Source of the DNA: Methylocystis iwaonis
Lineage (GTDB): Bacteria; Pseudomonadota; Alphaproteobacteria; Rhizobiales; Beijerinckiaceae
Assembly: GCF_027925385.1 (NCBI RefSeq)
Contig: NZ_AP027142.1
Coordinates: 850,001-914,000 of the forward strand
Length of the DNA: 64,000 nt
Direction: 5' to 3'
Shown here: positions 46,224 through 55,680 of the stretch, one piece after another
Position numbering within the stretch: the first letter of the stretch is position 1
Layout: every line of letters starts with the position of its first letter
Notes under the pieces: model-generated
Told to the model about the DNA's origin: nothing
The model's database searches: none
What the model saw: only the letters and a program-made list of their open reading frames with translations
Program-made: the position numbers and the translations under genes

Positions 46224-46427
46224 GTCGATGTCGTCAGCCTTGTGATAGCTCAGCTCCACCTTGCAAAAATATCCCGTCACGTCCAAGGCGCCGCGGGAAA
46301 ACTTCTGGCCTTTTTACGTATATTCGCGTAGGGATTTTTCTCATCGCGCAGATCGCATATTCGCAGTTCAACATCATCTTCTATTCGTCCCTCGGACGGG
46401 CCAGGTTTCTGGCCAGGGAAGAACTCG
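46224..46427. promoter_or_regulatory. Divergent galK / GH2 promoter region
   Basis: About 200 bp between the two starts. It contains a run of TACGTATATTCGCGTA (46316-46331), an imperfect palindrome that could be an operator, but no regulator gene is adjacent. Ribosome-binding site AGGGAAG precedes the GH2 start. Confidence 0.35.
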
Positions 46428-49163
46428 GTGAACAAAGCGCGTATCAGCCTCGATGGCATGTGGGAGTTCCAATATCTCGGCGGCGGCGCCTCTGCGCGCG
46501 CCGAGCGGCGGAGCATTGTCGTTCCTAGTCCCTGGCAAGCTCAGTTCCCCGACTTGAGCATGCGCGGCGGCGTCGGCGTTTATCGCCGCAGCGTCGACGT
46601 CCCGGCGGATTGGTTGTCGCAACGCATTTTCGTCCACTTCGGCGCCGTTTTCCATATAGCGCATGTGTTCGTGAATGGCGCCTTGGTCGGTAGCCATGTC
46701 GGCGGCTTCCTGCCCTTCTACTTCGACATTACCGACCGCCTCGTGGAGGGGCGCGCCGAGATCGAAGTGCGCGTCGAAAGCCCGACCGACGACCCTGCTG
46801 AATTCCCCCATACGCCCTTCGCAGAAATGCCGTTCGGCAAGCAGAGCTGGTATGGCCCGCTTTCTGGCATATGGCAGTCTGTCTATCTGGAGCGTAACAT
46901 CCCGGATCGGCTGACCTGTTTGCGCGTGCGCGCCGATCTCGACTCCGGCGACATCGCCGCTCTGCTTCATTACGAGCGCGCACTGTGCGCGAGGACGGAA
47001 GCCCTATTGGAAGTGTTCGGCCCGCAGGGAGAATGCGTGGCCTCGACAAAGACGGAACTCGCCTGCGGCGCCGAGCATACGACGTTGCGCGCCCAGGCGC
47101 CGAACCCGCAAGCCTGGTCGCCGGACGCGCCCAATCTTTATCGCTTGCGCGTGCAGCTCATGCGCGACGGCGTAATAATCGACGAGAAGGAGACGACCTT
47201 CGGCTTTCGCAAGATCGAGACGCGGGACGGCAAGCTTTATCTCAACGACAAGCCCTTCTATCTGCGCGCCGCGCTCGATCAGGATTACTATCCCGACACC
47301 ATCTGCACGCCGCCGTCGCTGGCGTTCATCGAGGATCGCTTCCGTAAAGCCAAGGCCCTCGGGCTCAATGCGCTGCGCTGTCACATCAAGGCGCCGGACC
47401 CGCGTTATTACGAAGCGGCCGACAGGCTGGGGCTGCTGGTCTGGGCCGAGTTGCCGAACGGCGGATATTCGACCGAGCGCTCGCGCGAGCGCAAGGAGAC
47501 GACGCTCAAGGGCATCATCGACCGCGACGGCAACCATCCATCGATCTTCTGCTGGACGCTGATCAACGAGAATTGGGGCGTCGATCTGGTGCACGACGCC
47601 AAGCATCGCGCCTGGCTGCGGCGGCTCTATCTGTGGCTGAAGGCCTATGATCCGACGCGCCTCGTCGTGGATAATTCGCCGCTCGCGCCGAGCTTCCACG
47701 TGCAGAGCGATCTTGCGGACTACCACTTCTACGCGGCGATTCCCGACAGCCGCCATGATTGGGACCGTTTCGTCGACGCGCTCGCCGATCGCGGCGATTG
47801 GCTGTTCAGTCCCGAGGGCGACGCCGTGACGACGGGCAAGGAGCCGCTGCTCTGTTCCGAGTTCGGCAATTGGGGGCTTCCCGATCCCGAGAAGCTCAAT
47901 GACGCCCTTGGGCGCGAGCCCTGGTGGTTCGAGACCGGCCACGACTGGGGCGAGGGCGTCATGTATCCGCATGGCGTGCTCAACCGTTTCCATGATTGGA
48001 GCCTCGACCGCGTCTTCGGCAGTTTCGAAGGCTTCATCGAAGCGACGCAATGGCAGCAGTTTCGCGCGCTCAAATATGAGATCGAGGCAATGCGGCGTCG
48101 CGCCGAGATCTCGGGCTATGTGATCACCGAGCTGACTGACTGTCATTGGGAGTCGAACGGCCTTCTCGACATGCGCTCCAACACGCGCGCCTTTCACGAT
48201 GTCTTCCACACGATCAACGCCGATACGGTGATCGTGCCGCGTCTCGAGCGCGCGGCCTTTTGGTCGGGGGAGACGCTGCAGGTCCCGGTGCGCATCGCGC
48301 ATGGCGGTTCGGACGCGCTCGACCCCGGCACGCTGGAGATACTTTCGGACTGGTCGCAGACCATGCCGACGCCGCGTATCGAAGCGGGTACGGTGGCGGA
48401 CATGGGGGTGATTTCCTTCGAGCTGCCCCAGGTCGACAAGTCCTCGATGCGCCGGGTCTCATTTCATCTGCGCGCCGCCAACGGCGAGATCGTCGCATCG
48501 AACGACATCGAGGTCGCGTTGCATCCCGTGCGCGCGACGCCGCCGGCGCTGTCCCTGTGGTCGCCCGAGCCGGATGTGCGGGTGCGCCTTCAGGCCTTTG
48601 GCTATCGCCTCGCCACGGGGATGAATGACGCGGATGTCGTCGTTGCTCTACGCAACACGAGCGACCTTGCCGATCATGTGCGCACAGGCGGACGCGCCGT
48701 GCTTCTGCCCGAGGACGAAGGGACGCTCACGCCGTTTTTCCCGCATTGGCAAAATGTGAAAGTCGTGGCGCGCGACGGCACGCTGTGGCGCGGCGACTGG
48801 GCGTCGTCCTTCGCCTGGCTGCGGCGGCGGGGGCCGTTCCGCGGCCTGCCCGGCGGCCCCATGATCGATCAGACTTTCGATCGCGTGATCCCCACGCATG
48901 TGATCTCAGGCTGCAACCTTCTCGACTTCCACGCGCGCGTGCATGCCGCGCTGGCGGTCGGTTGGATTCACAAGCCAGTGGGCCTGGCGGTCGAGCGTTT
49001 CTATGGCGAAGGCCATATTGTGATCTCGACCTTCCGGCTGCTGCGCGATCCCGCCGGCGCGGACCCGACCGCGACGGTCCTGTTCGATGCGCTCGTCGCC
49101 ATGGCCGCGAAGAAATCAGAGACCACGCCCGCGGTGGAGCCGACCAAGCTCGAATCTGCGTGA
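46428..49163 (+). CDS. Glycoside hydrolase family 2 (beta-galactosidase/glucuronidase-like)
   Basis: A 911-residue GH2 enzyme without signal peptide, so cytoplasmic. Domains in order: jelly-roll sugar-binding (about 1-170), Ig-like (about 180-275), TIM barrel with the general acid E381 in LINENWG and nucleophile E478 in CSEFGNWG, then C-terminal beta domains. Context with galK/galT suggests release of galactose, but substrate is not proved. GTG start. A family 1 repeat begins right after its stop. Confidence 0.9.
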   Translation: MNKARISLDGMWEFQYLGGGASARAERRSIVVPSPWQAQFPDLSMRGGVGVYRRSVDVPADWLSQRIFVHFGAVFHIAHVFVNGALVGSHVGGFLPFYFDITDRLVEGRAEIEVRVESPTDDPAEFPHTPFAEMPFGKQSWYGPLSGIWQSVYLERNIPDRLTCLRVRADLDSGDIAALLHYERALCARTEALLEVFGPQGECVASTKTELACGAEHTTLRAQAPNPQAWSPDAPNLYRLRVQLMRDGVIIDEKETTFGFRKIETRDGKLYLNDKPFYLRAALDQDYYPDTICTPPSLAFIEDRFRKAKALGLNALRCHIKAPDPRYYEAADRLGLLVWAELPNGGYSTERSRERKETTLKGIIDRDGNHPSIFCWTLINENWGVDLVHDAKHRAWLRRLYLWLKAYDPTRLVVDNSPLAPSFHVQSDLADYHFYAAIPDSRHDWDRFVDALADRGDWLFSPEGDAVTTGKEPLLCSEFGNWGLPDPEKLNDALGREPWWFETGHDWGEGVMYPHGVLNRFHDWSLDRVFGSFEGFIEATQWQQFRALKYEIEAMRRRAEISGYVITELTDCHWESNGLLDMRSNTRAFHDVFHTINADTVIVPRLERAAFWSGETLQVPVRIAHGGSDALDPGTLEILSDWSQTMPTPRIEAGTVADMGVISFELPQVDKSSMRRVSFHLRAANGEIVASNDIEVALHPVRATPPALSLWSPEPDVRVRLQAFGYRLATGMNDADVVVALRNTSDLADHVRTGGRAVLLPEDEGTLTPFFPHWQNVKVVARDGTLWRGDWASSFAWLRRRGPFRGLPGGPMIDQTFDRVIPTHVISGCNLLDFHARVHAALAVGWIHKPVGLAVERFYGEGHIVISTFRLLRDPAGADPTATVLFDALVAMAAKKSETTPAVEPTKLESA

Positions 49164-49386
49164 CCCTCGCATTGGGCATGTCATTCCCGGCGGGCTGAGA
49201 GCCCGACCGGGAATCCAGAGCCTCCCGTCATTGCGAGCGACGTAAAGCAGTCCAGAGCCGCTATAGCTGCCCTGGATTGCTTCGTCGCTTACGCTCCTCG
49301 CAAGGACGGCGGGCCAAGAGAGCGCTTGTCTTGCTTTGGATTCCCGATCGCTCGCTACGCGAGCGTCGGGAAGGGATCTCATATCA
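49164..49386. repeat. Composite repeat: family 1 element with family 2 nested inside
   Basis: The outer element has CTCGCATTGGGCATGTCATTCCCGG on the left and GGGATCTCATATCA on the right. A complete 84-bp family 2 unit (49226-49309) is inserted in its middle. The left-most CCATTTCCGTTTGAACAG is missing. The right end overlaps the pckA stop codon (49384-49386). Confidence 0.85.
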
Positions 49387-50976
49387 CGCAGAGTCGCAGC
49401 GCGGCGCGGCTGCTTGAACCGCCCGATCCACAAAGGGTGCGAAAGGCTCGAAATTGGCGTGGAACATGTCGACGAGCCTGCGCGCTGTCTTCCCATAGTC
49501 TTCGCGCGACGACCAGGTGGCGGCGGGATCGAGTAGGGACGCATCGACGCCCGGCGCAGCAAGCGGTGCCTCCAATCCGAAATAGGGATCGCGGCGAAAG
49601 GCCCCGCGCGCGAGCGCGCCATCGAGCGCGGCGCGCAGCAGCGCGCGCGTCGTTGCGATCGGCATGCGCTTTCCTTCGCCGAACCGGCCGCCCGTCCATC
49701 CGGTGTTGAGGAGCCAGCAATTGGCGCCGTGGCGCGCGATGCGCTCGCGCAGCAGATTGCCATATTCGGACGGATGGCGCGGCATGAAGGGCGCGCCGAA
49801 ACAGGTCGAGAACACCGCCTGAGGCTCGCGTAGGCCGTTCTCGGTGCCGGCGACGCGCGCGGTATAGCCGGAGAGGAAGTGATACATCGCCTGGGCCGGG
49901 TCGAGCCGCGCGATCGGCGGCAGCACGCCGAAGGCGTCGCAGGTCAGCATGATGATGTTTTTGGGATGATCGGCGCGCCCTTCGCTCGAGGCGTTGGAGA
50001 TGAACTCGAGCGGATAGGCGATCCGCGTATTCTCGGTTTTGCTGTCGTCGTCGAAATCGACGCGTCGCGTTTCGGGATCGATCCCGACGTTTTCGAGTAT
50101 CGCGCCGAAGCGTTGCGAGGCTGCATGGATTTCGGGCTCGAACTCGCGCGACAGGCGGATCGCTTTCGCGTAGCAGCCGCCTTCGAAATTGAAGACGCCG
50201 TTTTCGCCCCAGCCATGTTCGTCGTCGCCGACGAGCGCGCGCTGAGGATCGGCCGAGAGAGTGGTTTTTCCTGTGCCCGAGAGGCCGAAAAAGACGGCTG
50301 CGCCGCTCGCATGGTCATTCGCCGCGCAATGCATCGGCAACACGCCGCGCGCCGGCAGGAAAAAATTGAGAAAAGTGAAAACCGCCTTTTTGATCTCGCC
50401 GGCGTAGCGCGTGCCGCCGATGAGCGCGACGCGGCGCGTGAAGTCGAGCGCGATGACCGTCTGCGAACGGCATCCGTGACGGTTTGGATTTGCCTTGAAG
50501 GACGGCAGGACGAGGATGGTGAGGTCGGGCGCCGTGCGCATCTCTGCGCGAGCCGGCCTGATGAGAAGATTGCGGATGAACAGTGAGTGCCAGGCGAATT
50601 CTGAATGCACGCGAATGCGCAATTGATGCTCGGGGTCCGCGCAACAGTGCAAATTCTGCGTGAAAATGTCGCGTTCGCGCACATGCTGCGACATATCGCC
50701 GTAAAGCCGGTCGAATTGCGCCGGGCTCATCGACTGATTATTGTCCCACCAGACAGCTTTATCGGTGAGCGCGTCGCGGATGATGAATTTGTCGTTGGGG
50801 GAGCGTCCTGTATGCGGCGCCGTTTCGACGACGAGCGCGCCGCTTCTGGCGATGAGCCCTTCGTTGCGCTTCAGCGCCTGCTCATAAAGCTGGGCGGCGT
50901 CGAGGTCCTGGAATTCATCGAGGGAGAAAGCTGGTTCAAACGCCCGATCGGCCGTCACCCTCGTCTGCGCCGTCAT
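49384..50976 (-). CDS. pckA: Phosphoenolpyruvate carboxykinase (ATP)
   Basis: A 530-residue enzyme converting oxaloacetate and ATP to PEP, CO2 and ADP. Kinase-1a motif [11 protein letters not shown] (about residue 240), GDDEHGWG and the RIAYPLEF segment are present. Normal length. ATG 50976. Its 3' end runs into the composite repeat. Confidence 0.96.
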   Translation of the reverse strand: MTAQTRVTADRAFEPAFSLDEFQDLDAAQLYEQALKRNEGLIARSGALVVETAPHTGRSPNDKFIIRDALTDKAVWWDNNQSMSPAQFDRLYGDMSQHVRERDIFTQNLHCCADPEHQLRIRVHSEFAWHSLFIRNLLIRPARAEMRTAPDLTILVLPSFKANPNRHGCRSQTVIALDFTRRVALIGGTRYAGEIKKAVFTFLNFFLPARGVLPMHCAANDHASGAAVFFGLSGTGKTTLSADPQRALVGDDEHGWGENGVFNFEGGCYAKAIRLSREFEPEIHAASQRFGAILENVGIDPETRRVDFDDDSKTENTRIAYPLEFISNASSEGRADHPKNIIMLTCDAFGVLPPIARLDPAQAMYHFLSGYTARVAGTENGLREPQAVFSTCFGAPFMPRHPSEYGNLLRERIARHGANCWLLNTGWTGGRFGEGKRMPIATTRALLRAALDGALARGAFRRDPYFGLEAPLAAPGVDASLLDPAATWSSREDYGKTARRLVDMFHANFEPFAPFVDRAVQAAAPRCDSA

Positions 50977-51082
50977 TTTTTCCCAGTCCTTTTCGCGCTA
51001 ATCTCCGGAGAGAACGCTTGCGCGTGAGCCCGTGTTCCCCACTTGGCCATCAGCGCGCGGCGCCATTGTGGAGGAGGGGATT

Positions 51083-52720
51083 ATGGCGGAGACGATCGGC
51101 GGCTACCTTATTCGACGCCTTGGCGAGGAAGGCGTCGGCCATGTCTTCGGCGTGCCCGGCGATTATTGTCTCACTTTCTTTTCCCTGCTGGAAAAAAGCC
51201 CGTTGCAAGTCGTCAATACCTGCGATGAGCAGGGCGCAGGCTTCGCTGCAGACGCCTATGCGCGCATCAAAGGGCTCGGGGTTGTGGCGATCACTTATTG
51301 CGTCGGCGGTCTGAAGGCCGCCAATACGATCGCCCAGGCCTATGCCGAGCGCTCGCCGGTCATTCTCATCAGTGGGGCGCCGGGCGCGCGCGAGCAGGCG
51401 CGCAATCCGCTCCTTCACCACCGGGTTCGAGACTTCGATACGCAGCTCAAGGTGTTTCGCGAGCTGACCGTCGCCACCGCCGTGCTCGACGACGCGACCA
51501 CAGCCGCAAGCGAGATCGATCGCGTGATCGCGCTGGCGAGGCGCCATAGCCGTCCCGTCTATATCGAATTGCCGCGCGACATGACGCTTGCCGAGATCGC
51601 GCCGGCGCCGGTCCGGTCATTGCCCGCCGAGACGAGCGATCCGGAGGCGCTCGCCTATGCGACCGCCGAGGCTGCGGACAAGATTGCGGCTTCGAAACAC
51701 CCGGTCATTCTCGCAGGAGAGGAGCTGCATCGCTTCCGCCTGCAGGATCGCCTCATGGCGCTCGTCGAGAACTCGGGCATTCCCGTTGCGGCCAGCATTA
51801 TGGGCAAGTCTGGGTTTCCCGAATCGCATCCGGCTTACATGGGCGTCTATGAGGGGGCGATGGGCCGCGAGGATCTTCGCGACTATGTCGAGAGCAGCGA
51901 TTGCCTCATTCTGCTCGGCGCCATGATGACCGACGTCAACCTCGGCATCTATACGGCCCATATCGACCGCCGGTCGGCGATCTACGCCGGCAAGGATCGC
52001 GTCGCCATCGGGCTTCACGCCTATGACGGCGTGCGGATGGAGGATTTCATCACGGCGCTTTCCGAGCGCCACTGGGCGCAGCGCGCATTCCCGCCCTTCA
52101 CCCATCCCTTGCATCCGGGGCCGTTCGTGGCCCGCGATCGAAAGATGACGGTCGACGCTCTGTTCCGGCAGATCAACGCCTTTCTGGAGAAAGACATGAT
52201 CGTGATCGCCGACACGGGCGACGCGTTGCTCGGCGCTTCGGACCTCTTCATCAGCGATGGCGCGCATTTTCTTGCTTCGGCTTATTACACTTCGCTCGGC
52301 TTCGCCGTGCCGGCCTCGCTCGGCGTCAAGGCGGCGGCTCCCAAGCTGCGCCCGCTCGTGCTCGTGGGCGACGGCGCCTTCCAGATGACCGGATTGGAGA
52401 TTTCTACGGCGGCCCGATTCGGCATGAACCCGATCGTCATTCTTCTCGATAATGACGGCTATGGCACGGAGCGGCCCATGCTCGACGGCGGTTTCAACGA
52501 CATCAAGCGCTGGAATTATGCCGGCCTGGAGCAGGTGATCGGCGGCGGGCTGGGGATCAGGGTCGAGACCGAGCGCGAGATGGCGGCTGCTCTGGCCCGC
52601 GCGCGCGCCAATGAGGCCGGGTGGTCGCTGATTCAGGTGATACTGGACCGCGACGATAAATCGCCCGCCCTGCGCCGCCTGACAGCCAAGCTCGCAGAGC
52701 GTGTGGGCGGCAAGTGTTGA
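51083..52720 (+). CDS. Thiamine diphosphate-dependent 2-oxo acid decarboxylase (pyruvate/indolepyruvate decarboxylase-like)
   Basis: A 545-residue ThDP enzyme. Key residues are E49 in CDEQGAGF, the H112-H113 pair in NPLLHHRV typical of decarboxylases rather than acetolactate synthase, and the ThDP-binding GDGAFQMTGLEISTAARFG...NDGYG. Substrate (pyruvate, phenylpyruvate or indolepyruvate) is uncertain. ATG 51083 follows GGAGGAGGGG. Confidence 0.9.
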   Translation: MAETIGGYLIRRLGEEGVGHVFGVPGDYCLTFFSLLEKSPLQVVNTCDEQGAGFAADAYARIKGLGVVAITYCVGGLKAANTIAQAYAERSPVILISGAPGAREQARNPLLHHRVRDFDTQLKVFRELTVATAVLDDATTAASEIDRVIALARRHSRPVYIELPRDMTLAEIAPAPVRSLPAETSDPEALAYATAEAADKIAASKHPVILAGEELHRFRLQDRLMALVENSGIPVAASIMGKSGFPESHPAYMGVYEGAMGREDLRDYVESSDCLILLGAMMTDVNLGIYTAHIDRRSAIYAGKDRVAIGLHAYDGVRMEDFITALSERHWAQRAFPPFTHPLHPGPFVARDRKMTVDALFRQINAFLEKDMIVIADTGDALLGASDLFISDGAHFLASAYYTSLGFAVPASLGVKAAAPKLRPLVLVGDGAFQMTGLEISTAARFGMNPIVILLDNDGYGTERPMLDGGFNDIKRWNYAGLEQVIGGGLGIRVETEREMAAALARARANEAGWSLIQVILDRDDKSPALRRLTAKLAERVGGKC

Positions 52721-52737
52721 CGGCGGGATTTTGAGGT

Positions 52738-52768
52738 TGACAGGCAGGGCGCGAGCAACGCATATGCC
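52738..52768 (+). promoter_or_regulatory. Likely promoter of tRNA-Tyr
   Basis: A perfect -35 TTGACA (52738-52743) with a -10-like CATATG at 52762-52767 and 18-bp spacing, about 55 bp before the tRNA gene. Confidence 0.55.
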
Positions 52769-52821
52769 GCTACCGATTGGCCGCCTCTGGCGGCCAACAC
52801 TCTCGCGCAAGCGAGAGAGAT

Positions 52822-52906
52822 GGGGGAATGTCCCGAGCGGCAAAGGGGGCGGACTGTAAATCCGCTGGCTAAGCCTTCGTAGGTTCGAGTCCTACTTCCC
52901 CCACCA
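52822..52906 (+). tRNA. tRNA-Tyr (GTA)
   Basis: An 85-nt class II tRNA with a long variable arm. The acceptor stem GGGGGAA/TTCCCCC is perfect, the anticodon is GTA in GGACTGTAAATCC, the T-arm is GTAGGTTCGAGTCCTAC, and CCA is encoded at 52904-52906. Confidence 0.97.
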
Positions 52907-52982
52907 TCATCATTCGGGCAGATAGCCTGGTTCTGCGAAAACGACGTGACGCGGCAAGGGCGACGCCAGCTAGCGGGCGCTA

Positions 52983-53312
52983 TCAACGATCGACGACAGG
53001 CAAACCGACGGCGATATCGCCGACGATCCAGTCTGCAATCTTACTCAAACCTGATGCAAAACCCTTATGTTTGGGGTGCGCCACGTAGCTCCGCAAAGCA
53101 TCTTCGTTTTCGAAAACAGAAACGGCGATCAGGTGGTAATTTTTACGCTGATCTAGATTCCAGTCCGCTCTCCAAAAGAGAATGCCGGCGCCAAAGCCAC
53201 CGCAATCATTTCCAAGCCGGCGAAAATTAAACAGCGTTTCTTCTCTCACGGCTTGGGAAACGTGCGAATAAAAAGACACCAGAATTACATGTGTCAGTCC
53301 TGTGCGGTTCAT
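52983..53312 (-). CDS. Dabb (stress-responsive A/B barrel) domain protein
   Basis: A 109-residue ferredoxin-like alpha/beta-barrel protein. THVILVSFYSHV at the start, YHLIAVSVFENEDALRSYVAHPKHK in the middle and a final Asp-rich strand match the Dabb family, whose members are dimeric and have varied or unknown roles. It is convergent to the tRNA. GC content is lower than its surroundings. Confidence 0.75.
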   Translation of the reverse strand: MNRTGLTHVILVSFYSHVSQAVREETLFNFRRLGNDCGGFGAGILFWRADWNLDQRKNYHLIAVSVFENEDALRSYVAHPKHKGFASGLSKIADWIVGDIAVGLPVVDR

Positions 53313-53338
53313 TTATAGCCCCAAAACGGCTTGCTACT

Positions 53339-53443
53339 TATACCATTTCCGTTTGAATAGCTCGGATTGAGGCTTGTCATTCCCGATCGCTCGCTGCGCG
53401 AGCGTCGGGAATGACACCGAACCAATCAAGCGGATCTCGTATT
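53339..53443. repeat. MITE-like dispersed repeat, family 1 (shortest complete copy)
   Basis: A 105-bp element: TATACCATTTCCGTTTGAA at one end and CAAGCGGATCTCGTAT at the other, around a perfect core palindrome (GTCATTCCCGA ... TCGGGAATGAC) with CGCTCGCTGCGCGAGCG. Flanked by TTA on each side, a possible short target duplication. The remaining sequence to 53629 shows no gene. Confidence 0.88.
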
Positions 53444-53629
53444 AGACCCCATCGGCGTTGCGCGCTGAGATGTTCGCGCAGCGAGCCCATGGTTCCTTTG
53501 CGAAGGCACTGTTGCCACGATCCCCGCTTGTTAAGGGCTGCCGAGCGTCGCTCGTCCTACATACGGTCATTAAAAAACGCGCTGAAGTTCGTGTGGCGTC
53601 TAACGAGCAAGGGGAGCCCGCTCCCGCCC

Positions 53630-55456
53630 TCAGTTTTTCGAACCGGCTTCGTTCTTCTGCCCTGCCGAGCGCGCGCGGGTTCCGCCGGGGGCGAATTTGT
53701 CGGCTGGGGGCGGCGCGCCGGGAGCCGCGAAGCCGACGATATTCGTCGGACGGGCAGGCGGCAGCAACAGGCTCGGCGCGGTAGCGCGGGCGGCTGAGCG
53801 GACGGCGGTAATCGGCGCGCCCAGCACAGGGCGCGCGGAGACATGCGCGGCGGGCGTCGTCGCTGTCAGCGCGTTGAAATTCGAGCGGTCGAGGCGGGCG
53901 GGGACAAGGTCGGCCTTCTCTGCGACCGTCTTTTGCGCGGGCTTTGGTTTTGCGTCCTCTGCGTCGTGTTTCGCGGCGTTCGGCTTCGTGTCGCCATCCG
54001 GCGCATAGGCGAGGGCCGGATCGTCCGCGCCGGCCTGATCTTCAGGCTCGACCATTTTCGCGATGGCGTGGGAGGCGCCGTTGCGGCGCTGCTGCGGGCG
54101 CCCGGGCGTTGTCGGCGCGTCAGCTTCTTGCGCGGCGAGGGCCAACGTCGCAGGGCGTCGAGGAGGCTTCGGCGCGTTTACGAAGCGCCGAGACGTTCCA
54201 GCATCGACAGCTTCGCTTTCCTGCGCGTCGACGGAAGAGCGTAGCTCCCGCGGCCCATTCGGCTCGACCGCCGCGACCGCGGTTGGCTTCTCGTCGAGCG
54301 GCGCGGGTCTATCCAGAGAGGCCGGCCGACCTGCCGGCGGCAGCGGCACGCGGGCGTATTTCGGCTTTTTCTCTTCTTCTTGCGGGATCTCGGCGGCAGG
54401 CTCGTTAGGCGCGGGCGGAGCCGCCGTCAGCGGGGCGCGATTTGAGTCCGGCGCGACGGCGACGACGCCTGTCGCGGTCATGGCGGTTTCGCCGCGTGGG
54501 AGGTCTGCCTCGGCGCGGGCGAGCTGGTTGCGCCCGCGTCGGCTGGCCGGTTGTTCGGCTACGCCGCCTTCTTCGCCGCCCTCGGAATCCGCCGCGGCGC
54601 CGCGGGCATTGCGCGGGGCGAGCGCGGCCCATTGCTTGCGCGTGCTCGGCGGCGGGGCGGCGATCTCGGCGTCCTCGTCCTCGCCGCTGCTCATACCGAA
54701 CAAGGCCGCGAAGAAGCCGCCGAAGGTCCGGCGCGGCGCTGTGACATAGGCGCCGTTGCCGCGCGCTTCGATCTCCGCTTTCGCGACGTCATAGCCGGGG
54801 AGCGGCTGGCCGTTGGTCGGCAAATGGACTGTTTTGCCGTCCGGGAAGAGTCGCACGAGCTGATCGTAGCTCATGCGCGGCCAGGAGCGCACATTGCCGA
54901 CGTCGAGATGGACGAAGGGCGTGTTGGCGTTGGGGTAATAGCCGACCCCGCCGCGCTGCATGCGCATGCCGATCTCGCGGACGTCCGACATCGGCATGCC
55001 CGGCATGGTGGTGTCCATCGCCTTGCCGAGCATATGCTGGGAAAATTTGGCGACGGCGCGCGAACGGGCGCGCAGCATGGCGTTGGTCTCCGGCGAGCGA
55101 TAGGCGGAGACGACATTGATGACCTGATTGCTCGCGCCGGCGGAGCGATAAGCCTCCCACACCACGTCGAAGAGGCGGGGGTCCATGGTCGTCGGTTCGT
55201 CTCTGCGCCAGTCGCGCAGGAACCAGTTCAACTGCTCGAGAACGCGGGTGTCATATTGGCCGTTGACGAGATAGGTCGCGGCGATGTCCTCGCCCGTATG
55301 GGCGTGATGGAGATAGATCGTGCGCGTGTCGCCGTTCGCGACAGCGGTTTCCGTCATGTTCGGCGTGACGAAGGCCATGCAAGAGGCGAAAAAGCCGAGT
55401 GCGATCGAGCGCGGCGAATTGGGGTGGCGTTTGTCGCTATCGCGCGGCGTCGTCAA
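53630..55456 (-). CDS. DUF882 (YcbK-like, peptidase M15 fold) protein with long Ala/Pro-rich tail
   Basis: A 608-residue envelope protein. An N-terminal signal or anchor helix (about residues 17-40) is followed by the DUF882 domain (about 45-235) with the zinc-peptidase motifs SAYRSPETNAML, SQHMLGKAMD and FVHLDVG, indicating a cell-wall LD/DD-carboxypeptidase-like fold. The last about 350 residues are Ala/Pro/Glu-rich and disordered. Upstream is a 220-bp gap before the ClpP-like gene. Confidence 0.88.
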   Translation of the reverse strand: MTTPRDSDKRHPNSPRSIALGFFASCMAFVTPNMTETAVANGDTRTIYLHHAHTGEDIAATYLVNGQYDTRVLEQLNWFLRDWRRDEPTTMDPRLFDVVWEAYRSAGASNQVINVVSAYRSPETNAMLRARSRAVAKFSQHMLGKAMDTTMPGMPMSDVREIGMRMQRGGVGYYPNANTPFVHLDVGNVRSWPRMSYDQLVRLFPDGKTVHLPTNGQPLPGYDVAKAEIEARGNGAYVTAPRRTFGGFFAALFGMSSGEDEDAEIAAPPPSTRKQWAALAPRNARGAAADSEGGEEGGVAEQPASRRGRNQLARAEADLPRGETAMTATGVVAVAPDSNRAPLTAAPPAPNEPAAEIPQEEEKKPKYARVPLPPAGRPASLDRPAPLDEKPTAVAAVEPNGPRELRSSVDAQESEAVDAGTSRRFVNAPKPPRRPATLALAAQEADAPTTPGRPQQRRNGASHAIAKMVEPEDQAGADDPALAYAPDGDTKPNAAKHDAEDAKPKPAQKTVAEKADLVPARLDRSNFNALTATTPAAHVSARPVLGAPITAVRSAARATAPSLLLPPARPTNIVGFAAPGAPPPADKFAPGGTRARSAGQKNEAGSKN

Positions 55457-55680
55457 AAGGATCGCTTCCCCGTCTTGGCTCGTGGCCGCGCCTTACGGGC
55501 GGCGCGAACCATGCTTTGTCTTTGCTCGGCGCCTGCAAAAGACCTCCTTCCGGTTAGCCCGGGGTTCGGCCTTCCGGAGGATCGGTTCGCCAAACCGGAC
55601 CTCCCCAGACGCTACGACGGCTATGTTAACATCATGGCCAAAAATTGCTCAACAGCGGACCTCAGGCTTGCGCCATATCG

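Noticed and set aside
11701..53443. CRISPR array
   Set aside because: Repeats are dispersed, palindromic single units without regular spacers, and no cas gene is present.
52822..53443. tRNA-Tyr as an integration site for a mobile island
   Set aside because: No integrase follows and no repeat of the tRNA 3' end is seen downstream.
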